Shown here: positions 1 through 4,385 of the stretch, piece after piece
Position numbering within the stretch: position 1 is the stretch's first letter
How the letters are laid out: every line of letters begins with the position of its first letter
Source of the DNA: an uncultured Spirochaetales bacterium
Lineage (GTDB): Bacteria; Spirochaetota; Spirochaetia; Sphaerochaetales; Sphaerochaetaceae
Direction: 5' to 3'
Assembly (NCBI GenBank): GCA_947306375.1
Contig: CAMZGJ010000055.1
Coordinates: 1 to 7,642 of the forward strand
DNA: 7,642 nt
The notes under the pieces: model-generated
Told to the model about the DNA's origin: nothing
The model's input: only the letters and a program-made list of their open reading frames with translations
Databases searched by the model: none
Translations under genes and position numbers: made by a program

Positions 1-46
1 CCTAGTGGTTAACAGCCACCCGCTCTACCGACTGAGCTACAAGGGA
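1..46 (-). tRNA. tRNA-Asn (anticodon GUU), 5' part only, cut by the window edge
   Basis: Read on the minus strand, position 46 begins the 7-nt acceptor strand TCCCTTG, followed by T8-A9 (39-38), a D-stem GCTC/GAGC (37-34 and 25-22) with an AGTCGGTA loop, and an anticodon stem GGTGG/CCACT (20-16 and 8-4). The anticodon loop is CTGTTAA with GTT at 13-11, which reads Asn codons. The variable loop begins at the window edge; the T-arm and the 3' acceptor strand lie outside. Folding and anticodon are seen directly; only the 3' half is unverified. Confidence 0.95.
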
Positions 47-67
47 ATGTTCGTTTGAACAAAGATG

Positions 68-96
68 AATTTACTTTATTCCTGCGCTTTAGTCAA
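68..96 (-). promoter_or_regulatory. sigma70-type promoter for tRNA-Asn
   Basis: On the minus strand TTGACT (96-91) is separated by 17 nt from TAAATT (73-68). The predicted start is near 61, giving a leader of about 15 nt before the tRNA 5' end at 46. The -35 box directly abuts the stop codon (97-99) of the upstream lipoprotein gene. A 4-bp hairpin, GTTC/GAAC (49-60), lies in the leader. The same TTGACT-17 arrangement occurs before the small gene at 3317. Inferred from consensus only. Confidence 0.6.
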
Positions 97-900
97 TCAG
101 TTTTTCTTCTTTTTTGTAACGAGATAATAGCAGATACAGCTTGCGGCAAGAATAACAATTACAGCTATGAGAATAATGGGACCGGCACCGGTGCGGGCAG
201 CTTTTGCTTCTGCCTCTGCAACCGCCGTAATCTCAACGGCCTTTTCGGAAACAGGTGCGGACTGAACTGTGGTCAGGGGAACCTGTACGGGCTCAGGTGC
301 GGGAACGGGTTCAGATACGGTAACAGAGGGTGTCTCTGTATTTACGGTTGAGACTGCAGCCGGAATCTCCGTTGTGCTTTCCGCCTTCTCTGCCTCTGCC
401 TGCTGGGCAGCTGCCTCGGCAATGGCCTTCTCTGAGAGCCTTACGGGTGCGCCCACTTCCTCAAGGGATGCAAGGTACACGGGCACAAAGGCATCTATCT
501 CTGAAGACAGGGTGGGAAGGTACTGTCTTACCTCTTCATCAGTAAACGGGAAATCCAGCTCAAGATAGGCAGTGTTGTCTCCCATAAGAACAAGAGAGGA
601 ACCCTCAAAGTATGAGGGGTACTTTTCCATCATGTAAGAGGCAAACGTGATAATGTCTCCGGGGTAAACCACTGAAGGATAGTGAATAATTACAGATTTC
701 TCACTCTTTCTCTCAATAGTTGCCTCATATTCCATGACATTGAGGGTAATGGGAGCAGAACCGTCTTCAGAAGAGACTGTTGAGCCCTGCAGATTATCCG
801 GCAGAGGAACCGAGGGTGTTTTAGCCGCAGAGTTCTCCATAGTTCCGCATCCGACAAGTGTCAGAACAAGCACGGCAACAAGAATGAGCTTTCTAACCAT
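97..900 (-). CDS. lipoprotein with C-terminal membrane anchor, paralogue 3 of the cluster
   Basis: Function unknown; 267 residues. Residues 1-18 are a lipoprotein signal peptide (MVRK, hydrophobic core, lipobox L-V-G-C), so Cys18 should be lipidated. Residues about 52-147 form one copy of the module shared with both neighbouring genes, including HYP at 73-75 and FTDEE at 119-123. Residues 148-236 are a linker, first Ala/Glu/Gln-rich and probably helical (155-175), then Pro/Val/Glu-rich like a TonB-type extended spacer. A single transmembrane helix (about 239-261) with Cys255 and Cys257 ends in KKKKN. The positive-inside rule puts the tail in the cytoplasm and the body in the periplasm. The start at 900 is chosen because AAAGGGAG (916-909) lies 8 nt upstream and the signal peptide begins there; an in-frame ATG at 978 would put 26 unsuitable residues ahead of it and would run through a terminator. 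No strong terminator follows it. Confidence 0.9.
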   Translation of the reverse strand: MVRKLILVAVLVLTLVGCGTMENSAAKTPSVPLPDNLQGSTVSSEDGSAPITLNVMEYEATIERKSEKSVIIHYPSVVYPGDIITFASYMMEKYPSYFEGSSLVLMGDNTAYLELDFPFTDEEVRQYLPTLSSEIDAFVPVYLASLEEVGAPVRLSEKAIAEAAAQQAEAEKAESTTEIPAAVSTVNTETPSVTVSEPVPAPEPVQVPLTTVQSAPVSEKAVEITAVAEAEAKAARTGAGPIILIAVIVILAASCICYYLVTKKKKN

Positions 901-929
901 ATTATTATCTCCCTTTGGGTAGTACCGAA

Positions 930-938
930 AGTATAACA
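930..938 (-). promoter_or_regulatory. extended -10 promoter for the lipoprotein gene at 97-900
   Basis: The minus strand reads TG-T-TATACT (938-930), a TGn-extended -10 with 5 of 6 consensus bases. No convincing -35 sits at 17 nt; TTGTAA lies 20 nt upstream. Transcription would start near 923, giving a leader of about 22 nt that contains the ribosome binding site. It lies just downstream of the terminator at 960-996, so this gene can be expressed separately from its two upstream paralogues. Consensus-based inference. Confidence 0.5.
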
Positions 939-959
939 AACAAATGCCCGTCCGGTTAC

Positions 960-996
960 AAAAACAACGGAGCCGCAACGTCAGTCACGGCCCCGT
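960..996 (-). terminator. rho-independent terminator after the middle paralogue
   Basis: On the minus strand ACGGGGCCG (996-988) pairs with CGGCTCCGT (975-967) in nine pairs, one of them G-T, around a 12-nt loop. A T-rich tract with five consecutive T (964-960) follows. A smaller hairpin, ACCTG-TTTT-CAGGT (1015-1002), sits between the stop codon at 1018 and this stem and may help. The element separates transcription of 1018-1809 from the promoter of 97-900. Confidence 0.75.
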
Positions 997-1017
997 AAAA
1001 CACCTGAAAACAGGTTT

Positions 1018-1809
1018 TTATTTCTGTTTCCTGCGGTTGATGAAGTAGACAATACAGGAAGCTGCAATGATTACAAGCACCACAACAAGGATGATTGTAC
1101 CGGCATTCGACTTTGCCGGAGCCGTTGCTGCAGGTGCAGTTGCTGCTGCAGGAGCTGCAGCGGCAGCGGGGGCAGAAGCCTGTGTGCTTGTGCTTGCTGC
1201 GGGAGCTGCTGCGGGAGCTTCTGCAGGAGTTGCTGCGGAAGCAGGTGTAATTGCAGGAACTTCAGTCTTAACAGGCTGCGGAACAGCCTTGCTCTCAGGA
1301 ACCTTTATTTCAACCGGCTCAGCTGCGGGTGCATTTGCAAGATATGAATCCACATATGAGGGAATGAACTCCCTGAGGTCTTTTTCAAGATCTTTCAGTG
1401 TTGTCTCATTAAGTGCTGCGGGGAATGTAAGAACAGCCATCTGATTCTGCTCATCAACTGCAAGAACGGCATCCCTTACAAGGTCTGAGTACTTTGCAGA
1501 AAAAGCCGGTGCTGCCGAATTGATATCTTCAAACCTGATACCGTCCGGGTACTTGAGTGCCACCTGGGTGGGAGAAAGGATGAATACATAGTAATCAAGG
1601 CCTCTTGCCTCAATTTTGTATGCTGCCTCCAGTCCGTTTGTTTCAAGCTTCTGTTCGGGTGCAGGAGCAGGAACAGTTTCCTCTGCGGGTATGACGGGAA
1701 CAACGGGAACTATGACTGCTCCGCTGTCTACGGGCTCTGTAATTGCACATCCGGCAAGAACCGAACAGGCTGCAAGAATAAGTAAAACCACCTTTGTTGT
1801 TCTTTTCAT
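1018..1809 (-). CDS. lipoprotein with C-terminal membrane anchor, paralogue 2 of the cluster
   Basis: Function unknown; 263 residues. Residues 1-21 are a signal peptide with lipobox L-A-G-C (lipidated Cys21). A Pro/Val-rich spacer (28-55) precedes one divergent copy of the shared module (about 64-158), recognisable by KYPDGIRFEDI at 86-96, TFP at 128-130 and the closing EFIPSYVDSYL at 147-157. Residues 160-235 are an Ala/Pro/Thr low-complexity linker. The transmembrane helix (236-258) carries Cys252 at the same position as its paralogues and ends in NRRKQK. The start at 1809 follows AAAGGAG (1825-1819) by 9 nt; an in-frame ATG at 1872 would add 21 residues encoded by a terminator hairpin and is rejected. 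It is 69 nt downstream of the first paralogue, with a terminator-like hairpin between them and no visible promoter, so expression probably depends on readthrough. Confidence 0.9.
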   Translation of the reverse strand: MKRTTKVVLLILAACSVLAGCAITEPVDSGAVIVPVVPVIPAEETVPAPAPEQKLETNGLEAAYKIEARGLDYYVFILSPTQVALKYPDGIRFEDINSAAPAFSAKYSDLVRDAVLAVDEQNQMAVLTFPAALNETTLKDLEKDLREFIPSYVDSYLANAPAAEPVEIKVPESKAVPQPVKTEVPAITPASAATPAEAPAAAPAASTSTQASAPAAAAAPAAATAPAATAPAKSNAGTIILVVVLVIIAASCIVYFINRRKQK

Positions 1810-1830
1810 TGAGTATATCTCCTTTGATTT

Positions 1831-1862
1831 AAAGAAAGGGCCATGCCTCAGCGACATGGCCC
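1831..1862 (-). terminator. terminator-like hairpin between paralogues 1 and 2, possible attenuator
   Basis: On the minus strand GGGCCATG (1862-1855) pairs perfectly with CATGGCCC (1845-1838) around a 9-nt loop, followed by TTTCTTT (1837-1831). The stem is GC-rich, but the T tract is interrupted by a C, so termination may be incomplete. The T tract ends 5 nt before the ribosome binding site of the next gene (1825-1819), so no separate promoter fits downstream. Confidence 0.65.
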
Positions 1863-1878
1863 GTAAAGTCATTGTTTA

Positions 1879-2976
1879 TTACTTTGTTCCCTTTTTGCGG
1901 AAAATAAGGAAGTAATAGGCGCAGGCTGCTGCAAGAAGAACAATGACGATGATAAGAATTACTGTTCCTACACCGGACTTCTTGGGAGCCTTCTGAGCTG
2001 CCTGTGCGGCTGCCTGGGCTTCTGCTGCCTTGGCTGCTGCTTCCTGGGCCGCCTTCTCGGCTGCTGCCTTGGCTGCTGCTTCCTTTGCGGCTTCCGCTGC
2101 CTTGGCTGCCTCTGCTGCCTTGGCTGCCTCTGCTGCTGCCTTTGCAGCCTCAGCTGCTGCAGCTGCCTTTACTCTGGCTTCCTCAGCTGCCTTCTCATCC
2201 TGGGCAAGCTTTGCAACATACATCTTCACAAATTCATCAATTCCCTGACCGACGGCGGGAGCCACCTGTTCAATTTCCTCATTTGTGAAGTCATAGGCAA
2301 GTTTGATCATAACCTGTCCGCCTCCGAGAAGTACCATCTCGGAACCGTCCAGTGCTGCGCCGAAGGCTTCCACTGCATAAGATGCAACTGCCTTTACTTC
2401 CTCATCAGAGAAGACTGCGGGATATGTTACAAGGACAGTGTCAGATGCAAGTCTGTCAACCTTGAGCTTGAAGTCTGCAGTTATGATTTCAGTTGAATAG
2501 CTGCGCTCTTCCGCGGCTTTGAGAAGCTCATCAATTGCCTTCTGTTCCTCAGCTGCTCTCTGAGCTGCAGCCTTGGCCTCGGCCTGCTTCTGGACCATCA
2601 GGTTTGTATATGCAGTAAGGGCCTTTTCAAATTCAGGAACAAGAGCGGCAAGCTCTTCATCTGTGAACTCATACGGGAACTTGACCGTCATTGAGTGGGC
2701 AGTCTCATCAATTGATGCCGTTGTGTCATTCAGATAAAGCGGATACTGTTCTGCAAGAAACGTTGCAAAGCCTACAATGTCCTCAACGGTGAAGACATCC
2801 GGATATCTGACAACAAGCTCATCAGATGCCGTCTGCTCAATTCTGGTCTCATATCCGAGAACCGATACCTTATATCCGGGTTCCACTGGAACGGGTGTCT
2901 TTTCGGCTGTTTTACAGCCTACGAGTACGAATGTTGCCAAAAGGACTACAAACAAAACTTTTGATAACCTTTTCAC
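1879..2976 (-). CDS. lipoprotein with duplicated module, Ala-rich helical rod and C-terminal membrane anchor, paralogue 1
   Basis: Function unknown; 365 residues, the largest of the three paralogues. Residues 1-21 are a signal peptide with lipobox L-V-G-C (Cys21). Module copy A spans about 35-130 (RYPDVF at 57-62, FTDEE at 104-108) and copy B about 160-258 (TYPAVFSDEE at 184-193, FTNEE at 230-234). A charged Ala/Gln/Glu/Lys helix (130-158) joins them. Residues 258-330 are almost wholly Ala, Glu, Lys and Gln in an EAAAK-like pattern, predicted to be one long helix like the TolA stalk. The transmembrane helix (336-358) carries Cys352, and the protein ends in RKKGTK. The start codon is GTG at 2976, chosen because AAGGAGG (2991-2985) lies 8 nt upstream and the signal peptide begins there. 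Two in-frame TAA codons in a row (1881-1876) end it. It is the first gene of the cluster. Confidence 0.92.
   Translation of the reverse strand: MKRLSKVLFVVLLATFVLVGCKTAEKTPVPVEPGYKVSVLGYETRIEQTASDELVVRYPDVFTVEDIVGFATFLAEQYPLYLNDTTASIDETAHSMTVKFPYEFTDEELAALVPEFEKALTAYTNLMVQKQAEAKAAAQRAAEEQKAIDELLKAAEERSYSTEIITADFKLKVDRLASDTVLVTYPAVFSDEEVKAVASYAVEAFGAALDGSEMVLLGGGQVMIKLAYDFTNEEIEQVAPAVGQGIDEFVKMYVAKLAQDEKAAEEARVKAAAAAEAAKAAAEAAKAAEAAKAAEAAKEAAAKAAAEKAAQEAAAKAAEAQAAAQAAQKAPKKSGVGTVILIIVIVLLAAACAYYFLIFRKKGTK
1987..2205 (-). repeat. low-complexity Ala/Lys/Glu coding repeat
   Basis: This stretch encodes residues 258-330 of the largest paralogue. The DNA is built from variants of gctgcc/ttggct; an 18-nt unit starting gctgccttgg occurs twice in perfect tandem (2096-2113 and 2114-2131), encoding KAAEAA twice. 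Such repeats can change length by slippage in 18-nt or smaller in-frame steps, which would lengthen or shorten the predicted helical rod. Repeat structure is seen directly; length variation is inference. Confidence 0.7.
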
Positions 2977-2984
2977 TTCTTGTT

Positions 2985-2991
2985 CCTCCTT
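2985..2991 (-). promoter_or_regulatory. ribosome binding site that fixes a GTG start
   Basis: AAGGAGG on the minus strand is a full Shine-Dalgarno match, 8 nt from the GTG at 2976-2974. It supports a GTG start for the largest paralogue. It also lies only 3 nt downstream of the 3' arm of the leader inverted repeat (2995-3003). Confidence 0.8.
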
Positions 2992-2994
2992 GAA

Positions 2995-3038
2995 AGGATT
3001 GTTCTATTCATATAGTTGAAACAACAATCCTGTTGTTT
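2995..3038 (-). promoter_or_regulatory. leader with two mutually exclusive hairpins
   Basis: On the minus strand AGGATTGTT (3031-3023) can pair with AACAATCCT (3003-2995), nine perfect base pairs around a 19-nt loop. Alternatively AAACAAC (3038-3032) pairs with GTTGTTT (3025-3019), seven pairs around a 6-nt loop. The two share 3025-3023, and the loop of one is an arm of the other, so they cannot form together. The longer one ends next to the ribosome binding site. It could be an RNA switch, an mRNA stabiliser or a protein-binding dyad. Pairing is seen; regulation is inferred. Confidence 0.4.
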
Positions 3039-3061
3039 TGTTACAAAAATCTCCGTTTTTA

Positions 3062-3089
3062 ATACTACCACACATACGCGCGCGCTCAA
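3062..3089 (-). promoter_or_regulatory. possible promoter for the first lipoprotein paralogue
   Basis: On the minus strand TTGAGC (3089-3084) and TAGTAT (3067-3062) are 16 nt apart, each 4 of 6 to consensus. It lies between the terminator at 3102-3131 and the gene at 2976 and would give a leader of about 80 nt. The spacer is an alternating purine-pyrimidine run. Weak match; another start closer to the gene, such as around TATATG (3012-3007), is possible. Confidence 0.35.
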
Positions 3090-3101
3090 AGAGCAAAACA
3101 C

Positions 3102-3131
3102 AAAAAAAGGCTGCAACCTTAAGCTGCAGCC
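3102..3131 (-). terminator. strong rho-independent terminator after the 54-residue gene
   Basis: On the minus strand GGCTGCAGC (3131-3123) pairs with GTTGCAGCC (3117-3109) in nine pairs, one of them G-T, around a 5-nt loop. Seven consecutive T (3108-3102) follow. It ends the short transcript from the promoter at 3362-3390 and isolates it from the lipoprotein cluster. Confidence 0.9.
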
Positions 3132-3152
3132 TGCTGTGCGGTTTTGCCGCAA

Positions 3153-3317
3153 TCACATGAGGTCTTTGGGTTTGCGGGCAGTATTTCCTGTCTTTGTGCA
3201 ATAAGCCAAATGATGGAGCTTACCGTTTTCAAAAACCGACTTTGTCTTGATCTGACCGCCCCAGCGGCTTGTCAGAACTTTCTCACCTTCACGGCGTGCG
3301 TTCTTTGATACAGCCAT
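3153..3317 (-). CDS. small basic protein of 54 residues, family not recognised
   Basis: The minus-strand frame begins MAVSKNARREGEKV and ends ARKPKDLM before TGA (3155-3153). It is rich in Lys, Arg and His with few acids, has one Trp (19), one Cys (40) and an HHLAYCTKTGN segment (35-45), and has no signal peptide or membrane segment. Size, charge and the MAV-type N-terminus are like a small ribosomal or nucleic-acid-binding protein, but I could not match it to L28, L31, L32, L33, L36 or S21 from memory. Coding is supported by GGAGGAA (3331-3325) 7 nt before the ATG, a near-consensus promoter (3362-3390) and a strong terminator 21 nt after the stop. The compact monocistronic design suggests high expression. 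Role unknown. Confidence 0.82.
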   Translation of the reverse strand: MAVSKNARREGEKVLTSRWGGQIKTKSVFENGKLHHLAYCTKTGNTARKPKDLM

Positions 3318-3361
3318 TTTTATATTCCTCCGAAAAGTTATCTTTCAATCCAACTCTGCAA

Positions 3362-3390
3362 ATATTAACCGAATGCCGGTTTTAAGTCAA
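3362..3390 (-). promoter_or_regulatory. near-consensus sigma70 promoter for the 54-residue gene
   Basis: On the minus strand TTGACT (3390-3385) and TAATAT (3367-3362) are exactly 17 nt apart. The predicted start is near 3355, leaving a leader of about 38 nt. The spacer contains a small dyad, AACCG/CGGTT (3367-3371 and 3377-3381), that might be an operator half-site pair. This is the best promoter match in the window. Confidence 0.75.
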
Positions 3391-3391
3391 A

Positions 3392-3422
3392 CCCTGACTG
3401 AAAAATAATCGAAATATCAGGG
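3392..3422. repeat. inverted repeat in the divergent intergenic region
   Basis: CCCTGA (3392-3397) and TCAGGG (3417-3422) form a perfect 6-bp dyad separated by 19 nt. It lies just upstream of the small-gene promoter and over the likely promoter zone of yidD, where AATAAT (3404-3409) is a candidate -10 with no good -35. It could be an operator or chance; the arms are short. Confidence 0.3.
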
Positions 3423-3459
3423 AGTTGAAATTCACGGCCGCCGGGGTTATGGTTACAGC

Positions 3460-3747
3460 ATGTCGGCAAAGTTTCTGAGAAAGGCATTTCTTCTCCCCGT
3501 TTATTTTTACAGGAAGTTCATTTCCCCGGGCCTTCCCTCATCCTGCCGCTACAATCCCAGCTGTTCCGCATACTTCATCCAGGCCGTTGAAAAACACGGC
3601 ATCTTCAAAGGCAGTTGCCTGGGATTTGCCAGAATCTTCAGATGCAACAGGCGCTTCATGTGCAAAGACGACCCGGTGCCTTCTGAATTCAGCTTTGCCC
3701 TGATCAGACGGCAGTACCGTGAACTGAGAGCAAAGAAGATTAAATGA
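3460..3747 (+). CDS. yidD: membrane protein insertion efficiency factor YidD
   Basis: A 95-residue YidD-family protein, a small membrane-associated partner of the YidC insertase that helps inner-membrane protein insertion. Visible family features are the amphipathic basic N-terminus (residues 3-20, FLRKAFLLPVYFYRKF), ISP (21-23), CRYNPSCSAYF (29-39) and a closing DPVP (71-74). The middle RCNRRFMCKD replaces the more usual RC-P-H-PGG segment and adds a Cys (68). It is the only plus-strand gene in the window and lies outside the common rpmH-rnpA-yidD-yidC cluster. It faces the uridine kinase gene tail to tail with 5 nt between stops and no visible terminator. The ATG at 3460 is the first in-frame start after a stop at 3406; only a weak GGGG ribosome site lies 13 nt upstream, so translation may be modest. 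Confidence 0.93.
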   Translation: MSAKFLRKAFLLPVYFYRKFISPGLPSSCRYNPSCSAYFIQAVEKHGIFKGSCLGFARIFRCNRRFMCKDDPVPSEFSFALIRRQYRELRAKKIK

Positions 3748-3752
3748 TTTAT

Positions 3753-4358
3753 TTACGACAAAGACTTTACAAATGAGATAAGAACCTCAAGAGCCTTCTG
3801 GTTGTAACCGCCTTCCGGAACTATCAGATCTGCAAACTCACGTGTTGGTGCAATGAAGTTGTAGTAGCCGGGACGCACAACGTCCAGATACTGCTTGATG
3901 ACACTTTCAACCGTTCTTCCGCGCTCGGAGATATCGCGCTGGAGGCGCCTGATGAACCTTATGTCATCCGGTGTGTCAACGTAGATCTTCAAGTCCATGA
4001 GGGATCTGATTTCAGGGTCATAGAGAACCATAAGGCCTTCAACCAGAACCAGGGGTGCCGGTTCTATGTGAAGTGTCTCGGGTTTGCGGCAGTGATGAAC
4101 AAAGTCATACTGGGGAATGTCAACGGCCTTTCCGGCCTTGAGATCCCTGAGGTTGGCACGGAGCAGCTCCGTGTCAAAGGCATCGGGATGGTCAAAGTTG
4201 ACGGCCGTGATGTTGGAGTTGTTCACAAAGGCCGCGCTCCTGTAGTAGTTGTCCTGCGCAATGAAGACAAAGTCCTTGCAGGCCTCGGATATCTTTCTGA
4301 CAATGGTGGATTTCCCGCTTCCGCTTCCGCCGGTTACTCCGATTGTCTTGACTTCCAT
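3753..4358 (-). CDS. udk: uridine kinase (uridine/cytidine kinase family)
   Basis: Phosphorylates uridine or cytidine to UMP or CMP with ATP or GTP in cytoplasmic pyrimidine salvage. At 201 residues it is near the usual length of about 205-215. The P-loop is GGSGSGKS (10-17), followed by QDNYY (35-39), NFDHPDAFD (54-62) for the nucleoside pocket, YDF..H.R (84-91), VEGLMVLYDPEIR (106-118), the lid segment RRLQRDISERGR (137-148) and RPGYYNFIAPTREFADLIVP (162-181), all typical of uridine kinases. GGGAGGAG (4372-4365) lies 6 nt before the ATG. It is the third gene of the ftsH-lepA-udk unit, 27 nt after lepA. No terminator is visible beyond its stop, so its transcript may run into antisense yidD. 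Phosphoribulokinase shares the fold but is longer. Confidence 0.93.
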   Translation of the reverse strand: MEVKTIGVTGGSGSGKSTIVRKISEACKDFVFIAQDNYYRSAAFVNNSNITAVNFDHPDAFDTELLRANLRDLKAGKAVDIPQYDFVHHCRKPETLHIEPAPLVLVEGLMVLYDPEIRSLMDLKIYVDTPDDIRFIRRLQRDISERGRTVESVIKQYLDVVRPGYYNFIAPTREFADLIVPEGGYNQKALEVLISFVKSLS

Positions 4359-4385
4359 TTCTGACTCCTCCCTTTCAATTTCCCG

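Noticed and set aside
49..60. GTTC/GAAC hairpin before the tRNA as a terminator for the lipoprotein gene
   Set aside because: Only 4 bp with no T tract after it on the minus strand.
901..978. N-terminal extension of the lipoprotein at 97-900 to an upstream in-frame ATG at 978
   Set aside because: It would bury the signal peptide behind 26 residues, run through the terminator stem and the promoter, and ignore the ribosome site at 909-916.
1815..1820. Sequence close to TATACT just before the middle lipoprotein gene, as a -10 box
   Set aside because: It is within 10 nt of the start codon, so transcription would begin at or inside the gene and remove the ribosome site.
1810..1872. N-terminal extension of the middle lipoprotein to ATG at 1872
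   Set aside because: The extra codons are the terminator hairpin and ribosome site; the signal peptide with Shine-Dalgarno begins at 1809.
1987..2205. Repetitive stretch considered as a CRISPR or other spaced repeat array
   Set aside because: There are no unique spacers of constant length; it is in-frame low-complexity coding sequence.
2004..2288. Open plus-strand frames rich in Leu/Pro or Ala across the Ala-rich coding repeat
   Set aside because: They are antisense by-products of the GCN-rich repeat, with no ribosome site and no family resemblance.
3004..3201. A 65-codon minus-strand frame overlapping the small gene
   Set aside because: It crosses the strong terminator at 3102-3131 and has no ribosome site; the 54-residue gene in another frame has promoter, ribosome site and terminator.
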